From Diaporthe sp. PMI_573 (lineage: Eukaryota; Ascomycota; Sordariomycetes; Diaporthales; Diaporthaceae): a DNA stretch of 64,000 bases. The stretch lies in NCBI GenBank assembly GCA_021399435.1, contig JAJTUP010000005.1:744001-808000 (forward strand). The letters run 5' to 3'. Shown here one piece after another: positions 35,097-45,667 of the stretch. The notes under the pieces were generated by a model. The model ran no database searches and was not told the DNA's origin. It saw only the letters and a program-made list of their open reading frames with translations. Position numbers and translations under genes: made by a program. Every line of letters starts with the position of its first letter. Within the stretch, counting starts at the first letter, position 1.

Positions 35097-36241
35097 ATGC
35101 ATAGGCTACATCGTTTGCCACTCGGCGTCCTTCTCAATCGTGCTGTCTGGTTAGTCTTCCCTTTGTCCCTCAATATTTGCCATTGACACGAAGACCTGAT
35201 TCAACGACCCCTACCCGCAAATGATACTGATTACCGCATCAGGTACTAACACGAGCGAGGAGAGTCGCACAGCATCGGGGATATCCTGCAACTTGCGCTC
35301 ATGATCTGCCGATCACATAACGAAGCCGATGTAATCGACTTGGAGTCCGACATCACATACAGTCTAGGAGCTGTCACAAACGAGATGAATGATGGCTCAG
35401 CTTGCTTGAAACACATCAAAGTATTCCTCGACTTGAGACTCGAAGTCTTTGAAGGAACTGGGATAGTCGACGAGAGCCTTCCCCGAGCGCATAACCAACT
35501 TGGGACAGGGTGGATGATGGCTGCTGAGTATGTGAAAGCAGAAGATGCTTTCTCAAATGCAGCGTCCCTGTACGAGCACTTGCCGGGCTACATCAAAGGA
35601 ATGCGATCGATACCGCTTGCCAACTTGGGGCTGGCATTCTGGCTCCAAGGGCGTCTGGACAAGGCGTCCGAGGTACTTGAACTCGGTCTCCGGGATAGAG
35701 AAGAATTGTATGGCCCCATGGATACACAGTAATTTCGGTAAGTTACAATTTCCAGAGGATTTTCTGGCAGAAAGATGCTTGAAATGGCTGATCACGCGAT
35801 GGCAGGACCGGCCGCTTTCTCCACGCTCTGGGCAACGTCCGCTTCGACCAGGGCCTGATATCTGAGAGCGAAAAGTTACACGCCAATGCCCTAGCACGAT
35901 ACCAATCCACCATTGGAATCCGTCATCATAGAACAGCAGATGTGTGTCACAAGGTCGCGCAACACAGCCTGCGTAATGGGAAACTAGACCAGGCTTTGAC
36001 TCTCATTGAGCAAGCCCTAAAGGTGTGGTCAGCCGATCCAGAGATCTATCGACCGGAAATCGCAAGAACCACATTCTTAAAGAGCCAGGTGCTTCGACAA
36101 AAAGAAGACACAAGGGATGCTCTTCCCTTCATGCGAGATGCAGCTGCGATGCGAAGAAGCATCCCGGGCCAGGATCCCAAGGATGACGCCGAGCTGATGG
36201 AAGATGATTTTGACCGGTTGGTCACATTCTGGTCGAGATGA
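35097..36241 (+). pseudogene. Relic of a TPR-repeat gene with two in-frame TAA codons
   Basis: Three exon-like blocks read as one protein: about 35097-35149 (LLNRAVW), 35243-35737 and 35806-36241 (to TGA). Introns are inferred at 35150-35242 (GTTAGT..CAG, phase 2) and 35738-35805 (GTAAGT..CAG). The read has the pattern of fungal NLR-type TPR C-termini: SLGAVTNEMND, LANLGLAFWLQGRLDKA, GRFLHALGNVRFDQG, HHRTADVCHKVAQHSL. Two TAA codons interrupt it, at 35247-35249 (after TGG TAC) and 35730-35732, where relatives have Ser (DT-x-SFRTGRFL). The second could be bypassed by a weaker donor GTAATT at 35729, keeping frame but losing residues; the first cannot readily be. An internal ATG at 35301 could give a shorter protein. 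No N-terminal nucleotide-binding domain is present. Most likely a decaying 3' fragment. Confidence 0.7.
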
Positions 36242-36308
36242 AGTCGATTTGTATTGGGATTCTGCTGTGCAAGGGCTATAAAATGCTCAAGTTTGCATGC
36301 GAATGGCG

Positions 36309-38350
36309 CTAAAACATTCTACTGCCTGACTTGACCTTCCAAGGCCGTCCACTCTTCTGAAGCACTGTCCTCATGCTTTCCAGAACCCAGTAATCCATTC
36401 CCGGGGTTCCCACCACGTTGATAGCAACCGGTAATTGTTCTTGATTTCCCGTAATTCTAGATTGGTACGGGATCTCTCCTATTGGTATGACAATGTCCGG
36501 TGAGTGGAGAATGGGGGAAAGAAATAACTCATCGGTTGCAGTCTGGTACGATGGCGACTCTGTCCTTTCGTCCCGGTAGTGCGGCTCGACGGGAGAGATT
36601 GGCAACACCATCAAATTCTTCTTCTCTTTGAAAATATGGCCCAACAACCAGGTCCTATAGATCTCAAGCTTCCGAAGCCCTTCTTCGTACTGGTCGGTCG
36701 ATACAGTCGCACCGGAAGCCCACCGTTGCTCCACAAAAGGAATCACGTAAGGTTTGCGGTTGAACTTCTTGGAGTATTCGGTCCTGAAAGCGTCGGAAGA
36801 ATGATAGAAGCTGTAATAATACGTATGAATTATGACGTCCTTGAGGAATTCTTCGATATTGGAAGAAGCACTGTTCGGTGGTGCTTCTTCCCAACACTTG
36901 CGTATCGAGACCTTTGTGATTGTTGCGTTGAGATGTGTTGCCATGTCGTCGACAAAAGAATCAAAAATTTCCATTTGGCCAGGGATGCGTGTCGGCAGGT
37001 AATCAAATGGGTAGATGATCTCAAGGTTCGAGTTCGACTGTTCCAGCCTCTTTTCTGCCCTTGGCAACCATGCAGATAGAACGTCTTCCAGGACATCGAG
37101 GTTCCTTGCAAATACACAAGGCGTGTCAAACTGTAAGAATGTTGGGACCATCCCATCCAAGGGTGCTGCATCATGTGAAGGACGGAACTGGAAAATCCCA
37201 TTGACAAGTGCAGGCCTTCGGCCACTGCCAGATGTGTCGGTGCCAAGTGCACAGTCAAGCCACCCGTAGGACGCCACAGCCGCTGCGCTTCCACTGCTAC
37301 TGCCGGCTGGCGACTGGTATCCGTCTCCTCGTGGGTTGAAAGCAGTCTGGAAATCCACTGCGTCGGAAGGCTCCTCCCTGGCAATCATTGAACTAAGCTT
37401 CGTCAGGCCCAGTATGTGATGCCCTTGGTCAACCAGTTTTTGCACTGCCCCCGCCGATTCTAGGGCTGGGGAAGATAACTGATAATAGGAGGAATTACAC
37501 AGTGACGTCTTCAGCCCGTGTACGCGGAAAAGATCTTTGACGGCTATTCTGAGATGTCGGGACTGCAAGCGTGATGGTACTGCAACGGCTAGTGTTCCGT
37601 ACACCTTGCCGGCAATCTGAAGCTGTTCAAAGGGTTCCAGTGACCTGTTCGATATCAGTATATTCTTCCATTATGTCACAGGTGCACACTCGCTCAGACA
37701 CGGCAGTGGCGGATATGGATGGGAATTGCCTACCCTCGCAGAATTTTTGGTTTTAATGTTGTCAAGAAGGCCGTTTGTTGATCGTCATATAAGCGACACA
37801 CACGCCGAAGAAGGGACTTTTCGACGACATATGTTCCCGGAATCAAAGTTGGCTCCGGTTGTGACCGGATATCCACCCAGATATTGCCACGATTGTTCAG
37901 GAGTCTGTGTGCATCTCTGGCAAGTTCTTCGTTGTGGTTCCAAGGCGCAAGAAGAATAACGCCCTGGAGAAAACCGCCACAGAACACATCGTCTTTCTCT
38001 GCGTTGCGCAACACTAGTTCAAGCTGTTCTATGGCGGGGCGATTTGTCGCATTCGTCAGCTCCAGGACGGACACCAGCAGAGGCTGTTCATGAAGCATGG
38101 GGGGCTCGTACTGCAAAGCAGTGTTAAGTCAGTCAAAATCTAGCTCAAGTTTTGAAACCTTTCAGGAAGTACTAACTGGTATGCCATCACAAACCACGTA
38201 GCGAAGGTTGCCAATCTCAAACACAGCGCCATCATCCTGTGTGCCATGTGAGGCACCGGAGCGACTCTCAGTCGAAGAGACGGCAAGTCGAAGCCAATCC
38301 ATGAGTTGGCCGACACAGGTCTGTCGCGGGGCAGTGCAGCTGCAGGACAT
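36309..38350 (-). CDS. Amidase-signature family protein with fungal N-terminal extension
   Basis: Model complement(join(36309..37644, 37734..38110, 38177..38350)), 628 residues. Introns are 37645-37733 (GTAGGC..ACAG) and 38111-38176 (GTTAGT..GCAG); phases fit at both joins (RYVVCDGIP|YEPP; KPKILR-G-SLEPF). Amidase-signature enzymes hydrolyse amides with a Ser-cisSer-Lys triad. Seen: IAVKDLF (Lys about 220), PAGSSSGSAAAVASYGW (cis-Ser about 300) and GTDTSGSGRRPA (nucleophile Ser about 324), so all three residues are kept. The N-terminal ~185 residues (RLYDDQQTAF, AVFEIGNLRYVV) match an extension found in a fungal amidase group that includes scytalone-dehydratase-like annotated proteins; substrate unknown. 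The start at 38350 is the first ATG in frame, and the upstream sequence merges with the AsaB-like relic, so the promoter may have been rearranged. Looks functional. Confidence 0.75.
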
Positions 38351-38399
38351 GGCGTTGTGTCCGTTGAGGCAGTACAAAGGTCCTTCTTTTCTTCAGGTG

Positions 38400-38770
38400 A
38401 TGTGAATGAAGTTGCAGTAAGAAATACAGGGGCAGGTGAGGGGTCGGTCGAGTTGTGACCAACATGCACTACCTACGAGGTGCAAGCTACATTAGACGGT
38501 GACTCACCGTGAGATGCCACATCCTCTGATTCGGCACTCTTAAATATTAAAACCTCATCTTCCTGTTGATCTGGTAAAAAGTACCAGGCTTGGCTGCAGT
38601 TGTACCGGACTTGAAGATTCTCTGTCACAAAATCGACGTAGACGATATCGTCAGGCATGGTGTCATTCTCGTAATCGACTGTGCGTGAATCACACAGGCC
38701 CAAAGGCCAGTCATTGAGTGGCCCTCGCAGAGGTCTCCACGCACTGGCAACTTTTGTCAGAAAGAGCCTT
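38400..38770 (-). pseudogene. Remnant of an AsaB / GA4-desaturase-like hydroxylase gene
   Basis: On the minus strand about 75 residues (about 38760-38515) match the family core: WRPLRGPLNDWPLGLCD, TVDYENDTMP, CSQAWYFLPDQQEDEVLIFK and SAESEDVASH. A donor GTGAGT follows at about 38514, and after a short intron the frame seems to resume with HVGHNSTDPSPAP (about 38468-38430), close to the family's DPSPAP(RES) segment, then loses similarity. The N-terminal two thirds and the C-terminus are missing; the relic ends where the amidase 5' region starts, same strand. The family comprises Fe/2-oxoglutarate-type oxidases of fungal secondary metabolism (AsaB; gibberellin GA4 desaturase). Identification is from motif memory; the broken state is clear from the missing parts. 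Confidence 0.6.
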
Positions 38771-39064
38771 CATTGATGGTCTTCAGATGCATTATTCACT
38801 TCACTATCTGCCATCGGTGATTCAGTATCGCCGGAGCTTCCGGGCTGTAAAGGATCTGAATCATTCTTGAACCTTCTTCATTGGTAAAGTCTGGCAGCAT
38901 CCATAAGCACAAGGTGACAAGACGAAAGTTGGAATATGTTACCACTGACCTATGTAAGCCATCGCAGTGGGCTGATCGTGGATATAGTATTTTCCTGTTG
39001 ATAACGACGGTCCACAACATCCCCGAGCTGATGAACTTGTCTTGCCGTCTATTGGAAGCCCATC

Positions 39065-39376
39065 ATGCTACTGGTGGTTACTGCATCTCTAGCACAGCAT
39101 GCGCCACACCTGAACATAACGCCGGATAGCGGGGACGACAGAGAGAATGAAGCGTGGGTGAAGGAATATATGGCCAACTTGACGCTGCACTCGGTGAGCA
39201 CGTACCTCGGAGATCACGACACTCAGATGCGGGAGACGAAGTACTGGTCCGATGATGCGGGGGAGAAGCTCATGACAATTCGGAAGAAGTGGGATCTGGA
39301 GAGGAGGACCTGTGGATATCCAGACAAAGGGGACAAGTCGGGACGTGATGGATTGCCGAACAAGCTACAGAAGTAG
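39065..39376 (+). pseudogene. 3' fragment of an FAD-linked (PCMH/BBE-like) oxidoreductase gene
   Basis: The frame 39065-39376 (103 codons) reads like the end of a fungal FAD-binding PCMH oxidoreductase: NEAWVKEYM, SVSTYLGDHDTQMRE, TKYWSDDAGEKLM, IRKKWD and GYPDKGDKSGRDGL. The family usually runs to 450-550 residues with an FAD-binding domain, none of which is found upstream. It is therefore a truncated remnant rather than a short gene. It sits 300 bp from the AsaB-like relic on the opposite strand, so the two may come from one lost cluster. An intact small protein starting at 39065 cannot be excluded but is unlikely. Confidence 0.6.
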
Positions 39377-42300
39377 TCCCAGAAGCTCTAAAAAATGTCC
39401 TACAAAAGTTGCTGGTTGGGATTCCTGATCCATGTGGGGGAAATATACAGCCAAAATCTCACGTTCACCAAGGACCACGGCTTCGAGGGGCTGGTCGAGT
39501 ACTCATCTTGCTGCTTGGATCGTCCTCCAAGGATTCCGTCCCTGGGGCGTCCGCAGTTGAGTCGGTTGCGTTTGAGCAACAAATAGATTATTCTTATCCT
39601 AAGCCTGAACAGCGATCGGGATTACAAGACGAAGGAAGGGGATTAGGGAAAGGTGTGCTAGTAGTGAGGCAATGCTTTGTAGACCAATATCGTGTCAGAA
39701 GCCACCGCTTCATTGCGGTTCACATAGACTCACGAGAGCGCTTAGACAATCCGAAACAAGTAGCTTTGCTTGGGGCCGAATCGAGGAAGTTTGCAATTCA
39801 GTGGATTACCACATGACAAGGCTCTACCATTTAGTTGACTTGTAACTAGTCGAGACCATGGGGGCGTCTTCTAACACTCTCCTTTTCTCTTCGTGCAATC
39901 CCTCCAGCCTCCTAACAATTACAGACCTGGGGCTGCCCCGGTATCATGCAGCAGCAGGTCTGAATTCGGACAGGTCGCGTTAGCTTGGTCGGCTCAGAAA
40001 AAGAGACGAGTGCAGCCATTCAACGAGAAGGAGGAAGGCAATAATTGATAACTTACACTCGCAGTACAGCAGAAACGGCGAGCATTGGCTGCCTCGCAAG
40101 CTCGTTCACAGCCATCCGCGCACTGGATAAATGTATCCTTCAATTAGAAACATGGGCGACTCGGGTCATTCATCGTAACGGGTTTCAAAAGCACACACGA
40201 GGGCACTCTAAGTTCACAAAGACCCCGGGCCGACGATGAGGAGGTGGAGAGGATATGGGTTCCGACGAGTTGTACATACATCTCCGGGTTGTGCCACAAC
40301 CGAGACTACCCATATTGCAGCGACGATGGTCTTGATAACGAGGAATTTCATTGTGTGAATCTGAGATATCTCAACAATGGCGTGTTTCCAACGGTGAGTG
40401 CAGGAAGGCTTTATGTGTCGTCACGCTCAGGGACTGTCCTGCTTTGGAATTGACCCAAAACGGGCTGTATGGGGATGTGAACGACTTTTTGTACTCGGCC
40501 TTCAACGAAGAGAACAAGTACGTTATAGTTCTGAGTCATCCTGGATAAGGGTTTCGCCGACCAGATTCCATTTATCGAGTGTGTGGGATGGAGTTTGTGT
40601 GTCGCATTTTTGTCTCTTCATTCAGCGGGAAATGTTCGACTTGAGCTTCAGGCGGTGCGGTACTTTCCTAGCCTACCTGTGTTCTATTTATGTTTGACCA
40701 CCGCTAGCCGATTAGATATTGCCCAGGTGCGTTTACTATTGTCTAGCCAGCTGTATTACACGTATCCACAGCTCACGAAGCCCGATTTTACCTGGGTGGT
40801 TGCCCGAGACTTCTTGAAATAGACTCGGCAAAGTCTACGGAGAGGCAGATGCGGATCGCAGAGGCAATCGTTCCAGCGAGAAGCCAATTTCATGAGTGAT
40901 CTGTACCGGTCAGCTTGCGCCTTGAAAGCTTGAGACCCCTGCGAGCTGTATATTATGCCTCTACGATTTTCGGCCGACTAACCGCTTTCCGTTCACTAAA
41001 GCACAATAGCCTTTGCGTTTTATGACTCTAACTCAGGCTTTACTTTCTGGGATACAGGGAAACAATTGCTACCCAATCTCATGGTATGCTTCCTCACGCG
41101 GGAACTGCTGTAAGCCTGTGGGTGACAGATAGATGGCCATCAACCGCTGGCTTGGTGGCATAAATCCCGGCGGTGTGCGAAAATGACCAAGTGATATAGA
41201 TGTCTTCAGCCCAACTTTGCTTACGCAGTTTGCGTTTAACTCGTCTCAGCCCCTTGCAATGGCCAAGATGGATTGTCAGGCACCAACATGCCAACGAGGC
41301 GAGGAACGGTGCAACACTGTATCCAGCCCAGTTGTATGGTGACGATGCCATTAGATAAGTCCGGGGCAATTTTCACAGTTACTTCTGCAGGCTTTGCTAT
41401 GCCTTCAAATCACCACCTACAGTTTCCCAAGAAGCCCTCTTAGCTTCTCTGGATGTCACTTTTTGATGTCAAACGCATGCCGCATGTCGAGGCCTCGTAG
41501 ATGTTGCCCAGTTTCTTGAACAGATCAATTGATACCTTCCTCAGGCTCCTATTTAGTATGCAGAATGAATCAAGCGACCCAGTAAATTATACTGACACGA
41601 CCTTGAATGCTGAACAATAGTTGCGCCCTACAGTCTGTTTCGCCAACCGCTCATGTCAAGTGCGCGTTCGGCCCTGCTGGGCGACGTTGTTGTGTGCACG
41701 TATGGGAGACATGCAAGCCATCGGAATCCGTCGAAACGTAACAAGAAATATGCCTGTAGGATAGTCCATTTAATGGACTCGCTACCTTTCGAACACAGGC
41801 AGATGTTCGCCTATCTGCTCATCAGAGGAGATGCGGTGTGATCTGCGGCATACACAACGACTTGGGACAATATCAATGCAAGAGTTTCTTGGACTGCCTC
41901 TCACCACAAATTTAGCAGAGTGCAGGTGAGGCGCAGCTGCGGTAACTTAGCAATTGGTCTTGCAATATTCTGTACACCGGCAATAGAATATATGTGATGC
42001 TATGGATGCGGGTCTCACCAATATGGAGCCTATCCACTCCAGCCTCACTCGAACCAGGGCTGAATATCAGCTATCTCCGTCCCAGGGCCCAGAAGCCAGT
42101 TGAGTACTTCAATGCCAGATTGTCAAGCTGGGGAGCTTTCGCCTTTAATGCCATTACAAAGATGCAGAATCTATCACAACCTGTTTTCGCTTCATGAGTT
42201 TGCTATTGGCCTGTCTGTATCTGCTCGTGCGTAGCAAGACTAGGTTTCATACTTCGCGACCGCTGAAGGACGGACCGTGGTGCCACCACAAGCTGAAGCA

Positions 42301-42815
42301 GCTCCCTGCGGAAGAATACTCTGTTCCTGGAGCATTTTACGGTGAGTTGACGGACGGAAACTCTGGTCATCCTGAGATATTCGGAAATTCCGAGCCGAGT
42401 AACACAGCCAAGGTGGGTAGTACGATTTGGAATCACATCCGATAGGTTGGGATTCTATTCGTGGCTCACCTGCGGGGATATTGGTCAAAACCAGGTCTTC
42501 TCCGCAACAGACGTCAGTCAACACGGCTCATGATCTGATCTGTCACAGCGAGCATTGAGATAATCGCTACTCGCAGGTTCCCCTCTCGGAGACACTCATC
42601 CAGTCGTCATAGGTCGACCTCCGAAATTCTATTTGCCTCGCTCTTTGAGCAGCGACTTGAGTGGTCCGAGATGCTTCGAAGGTCACTGAAGTTGTTACGG
42701 TATTATTAAATGTGGCAGCGTCCTCTTCACTTACATATTGCAGTGCCGAGAGACAGCGACAAAGGTTTGGAACCAAGCAAACCACGTCATCGAATCTACC
42801 AACCCCTTCACAGTC
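39377..42815. other. Gene-poor, relatively AT-rich interval (about 3.4 kb)
   Basis: No frame longer than about 135 codons and no family motif is recognised. The sequence is visibly more AT-rich than the core parts of the window. It could be mutated remains of lost genes or transposons, but I cannot identify any. The last ~100 bp serve as the aldehyde dehydrogenase leader. Confidence 0.5.
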
Positions 42816-44309
42816 ATGGCACCAAAGCTACCTCCTCTGAAGGAAGCCCTTCCTACTCATTTTGACCTCTTCTATGACGGACAGTGGTATAAGCCTAAGG
42901 ATGGCTCACGCGTAGAGACCATCAGCCCCGGCACCGGCGAGTCAATCACAGCCATAGCCGAAGCAAAAGCCGCCGACGTCGACGCGGCGGTTCAGGCAGC
43001 TCACAAAGCCTTCCTCACCTGGAAGAACACAACAGTCCAGGAGCGAGCGACATACCTGCGCCGCGCTGCCGCCGTCCTGCACCAGCACGCCGAGGAGCTG
43101 GCCCTCGTGGACGCGTACAACACGGGCAACCCCGTGGCCGAGATGATCATGGACGCCCACACCGCCGGAAGCAGCCTCGAGTATTTCGCGGGTCTAGTAC
43201 CCATGATCCGCGGCGAGACGCTCCCGGGGACGTTCCGCCCGGACGAGTACCTGCACTACACCGTCCGCGAGCCCCTCGGCGTCGTGGGGCGCATCGTCGC
43301 CTCCAACCACCCGCTCATGTTCGCCGGCGCCAAGATGGGGGCACCGCTGGCGGCGGGGAACACGGTCGTCATCAAGCCGCCGGACCAGGCGCCCCTCGCG
43401 GTGCTTAGGATGGCTGAGCTGCTGGCTGATGTCTTCCCGCCCGGCGTCATCAGTGTCTTGCCTGGGAGCGTTGAGTGCGGGAAAGCACTGGCGGCACACC
43501 CTCTCGTGAAAAAGGTCACGCTCATCGGCAGCGTGCCCACTGGCAAAGCCATCCAGCGGGACGCCGCGGACCAGCTCAAGCCGACCCTTCTCGAGCTGGG
43601 GGGAAAGAATTGCCTCATCGCCTACCCGGATGCTGACGTCGAGAAGCTTGCCCAGGCCATGATGCGCGGTATGAACTTCACCTGGGCCGGACAGAGCTGC
43701 GGCTCCATGTCTCGCGTGTTCTTGCACGAGAGCCTGCACGATAAAGTCCTCCCTCGTGTCGTCGAGCTGGTCCAGGAGAAATGCCAGCCCGGAGATCCCA
43801 CCGACATCAACACCACCATGGGCTGCATGATCAGCAAGGCGGCGCAGGATCGTGTGCTGGGATATATCGAGTCGGGCAAAGCCGAGGGAGCAAGAATCAT
43901 CTGTGGGGGTGGCGTGCCCAAGACTTTCAAGGATGCGCGTCTGGAGAAGGGGTTCTTCGTGGAGCCGACAATCTTTGCTGATGTGACGCCCAGCATGCGA
44001 ATCGCTCGGGAGGAGATCTTTGGGCCTGTCATGTCCGTCTTTCGCTGGAAGGACGAGGACGAAGTCTTCGAGATTGCCAACTCGACTTCCTACGGCCTGA
44101 CAGCGTCCATTTTCACAAACGATATACTCACAGCCCAAAAGGCCACACGCCGGATCGAGGCGGGTTATGTCTGGGTTAATGATGTTTCTAAGCACTTCCT
44201 GAACGTGCCTTTCGGGGGATTCAAGGAATCTGGTATGGGCAAGGAGGAATGCCTCGATGAGATGTTGTCTTTTACCAACAGTAAGACTATAAGTTGGAGC
44301 TTAACTTGA
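42816..44309 (+). CDS. NAD(P)-dependent aldehyde dehydrogenase (betaine-aldehyde-dehydrogenase-like)
   Basis: 497 residues, single exon, the usual length for the superfamily. It oxidises an aldehyde to the acid via a cysteine thiohemiacetal. Seen: N-terminal LFYDGQWYKP; oxyanion Asn in VASNHP (residue 164); cofactor-binding LIGSVPTG; general base Glu in LELGGK (260); catalytic Cys in GQSCGS (295); EEIFGPV; and the C-terminal PFGGFKESGMGKE. All key residues are present, so it should be active. The overall pattern resembles betaine/4-trimethylaminobutyraldehyde dehydrogenases, but substrate is not predictable. The start is the ATG at 42816 (cagtcATGG), with the conserved sequence beginning shortly after; the frame is open 78 bp further upstream. 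The coding sequence is GC-rich compared with its AT-richer surroundings. A partial copy of its 3' end lies 1.7 kb downstream. Confidence 0.92.
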   Translation: MAPKLPPLKEALPTHFDLFYDGQWYKPKDGSRVETISPGTGESITAIAEAKAADVDAAVQAAHKAFLTWKNTTVQERATYLRRAAAVLHQHAEELALVDAYNTGNPVAEMIMDAHTAGSSLEYFAGLVPMIRGETLPGTFRPDEYLHYTVREPLGVVGRIVASNHPLMFAGAKMGAPLAAGNTVVIKPPDQAPLAVLRMAELLADVFPPGVISVLPGSVECGKALAAHPLVKKVTLIGSVPTGKAIQRDAADQLKPTLLELGGKNCLIAYPDADVEKLAQAMMRGMNFTWAGQSCGSMSRVFLHESLHDKVLPRVVELVQEKCQPGDPTDINTTMGCMISKAAQDRVLGYIESGKAEGARIICGGGVPKTFKDARLEKGFFVEPTIFADVTPSMRIAREEIFGPVMSVFRWKDEDEVFEIANSTSYGLTASIFTNDILTAQKATRRIEAGYVWVNDVSKHFLNVPFGGFKESGMGKEECLDEMLSFTNSKTISWSLT

Positions 44310-44800
44310 ATTGCAGGAGGTCAGGAGTGCCCAGGCTGGCAAGAAGGAAGACGGACGTAGTACTGCAGATTGCACTCATAAGTATAGTTTTCTTTTCGCA
44401 ATATCACACAATTACATAATTAATAGCGACCACGCCGACTACATTTTCTCTCAGCTATCCTTTGGGGTCTGGCACTGTTGTGGTCTTTTCTGATCAGTAT
44501 CAAGTGGACAAGAACCGGACTCTTTGATCACGTGTACAGCATGGCTGCAGTGCCTTGATCTGATCTATCGCACTAGTCTCCACCACTATGAGGCTTCCAT
44601 TACCCCACAGCTTCGAGCAAACTGTCTATGCATCTTCACCTGCATTTCGATACTCCCCCAACTGATCATAAACCGTTGAATGTGAAAGCCACAGTATTTC
44701 TCAGACTATCATTGTGACTCGTTTCACAGTCATGCAATGAGTACGAACTCAGGCAAGAAATTTCTTCTCCCTGTCTTCCGAAGATGGCAATTTTTTCTAA
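44310..44800. other. Intergenic between aldehyde dehydrogenase and APH-like gene
   Basis: Noncoding and AT-richer. It should contain the dehydrogenase 3' end and the promoter or first exon of the kinase-like gene. An ATG near 44737 opens a short frame that does not join the kinase frame by any good splice site I can find. Confidence 0.45.
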
Positions 44801-45667
44801 TCTATCGCAAGGGCAGACCCGGAAACCAGCGTATACCCAAGAGTCATAAGCAGTCAGTTCGGACGTAATAAAATCATCCAGATTGAGGATGACGTGGTTC
44901 TAAAGCAGGGCTCTTCCGTATGGCCGAACGAGGAGGCCGCGATCAAGCTCGTAAAAGCCTACGCCGCCGATATCACTGTTCCTGCTATTTATCATGCCAT
45001 CTACAATCGAGACACCGCTGGTGCCATCAGTACTGGCATGCTATACATGGAGTTTATCCCCGGCGAGAGCCTGGAATCGGTATGGCCGAGACTCAGCGAG
45101 GGCAACAGAGAACGTATCTGCCGGGAGACGTGGGGCTTAATCGACAAGCTCAGGCTGATCCCGCGGGTTGAGAAGGAAACGGATATCGAGAATCACGGGG
45201 AAGAGACACAGTTGTTCTACTGCGCGGCCGATGGGACTTCGAACATCATTCATCCGCTCCTGGGGGATATGCATGATCAGCCGCCTCCTCTTCGGGACGA
45301 CGAGACCCTACGCGCACGCATATGGGAGCGCTATGTCGAATACAATGGACTGTCATACCCAGATGGCGATAGAGTGAAGGATACTCTGCCACGGTCAGAG
45401 ACGGCGGTATTTACGCACGGGGATATCCACCCAGGGAATATCCTCGTCAACGAGGACAAGGAGGACGGTAAAAGTGGTCAAGTGCGGATAGTTGGACTGG
45501 TGGACTTCGAGTCGGCGGGCTTCTTCCCTGATTACTGGGAGTATGCACAGATGATGAGATTCGGCGGCGAGGGAGACGAGGATGAGTGGAGGTTAATGAT
45601 GGAGCGGACAGCGCCGAGGGTTTGGGATGTGAAGGGGATTCAAAAAGCCAGGCGGGTTTTGTTCTAA
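44801..45667 (+). CDS. Aminoglycoside-phosphotransferase (APH)-fold kinase-like protein; start unresolved
   Basis: The open frame runs from just after a TAA (44798-44800) to the stop at 45665-45667, about 288 codons. The APH fold phosphorylates small molecules or proteins; fungal members are numerous and mostly uncharacterised. Seen: N-lobe IIQIEDDVVLKQGSSVWPNE with the ATP-lobe Lys, GMLYMEFIPGESLESVW, the catalytic loop FTHGDIHPGNILV (HGDxHxxN) and the metal-binding VGLVDFESAGFFPDYWEY. The catalytic Asp, Asn and following metal Asp are kept. The first in-frame ATG comes only at about 45045, inside the conserved MLYMEF segment, so either a 5' exon was missed or the gene has lost its start. 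The C-terminus ends soon after the family's usual last helix. It lies between the dehydrogenase and a dehydrogenase relic. Confidence 0.6.
   Translation, partial: SIARADPETSVYPRVISSQFGRNKIIQIEDDVVLKQGSSVWPNEEAAIKLVKAYAADITVPAIYHAIYNRDTAGAISTGMLYMEFIPGESLESVWPRLSEGNRERICRETWGLIDKLRLIPRVEKETDIENHGEETQLFYCAADGTSNIIHPLLGDMHDQPPPLRDDETLRARIWERYVEYNGLSYPDGDRVKDTLPRSETAVFTHGDIHPGNILVNEDKEDGKSGQVRIVGLVDFESAGFFPDYWEYAQMMRFGGEGDEDEWRLMMERTAPRVWDVKGIQKARRVLF

Noticed and set aside
43194..44195. 333-codon minus frame inside the aldehyde dehydrogenase
   Set aside because: Shadow frame of a GC-rich dehydrogenase with all catalytic residues on the + strand.
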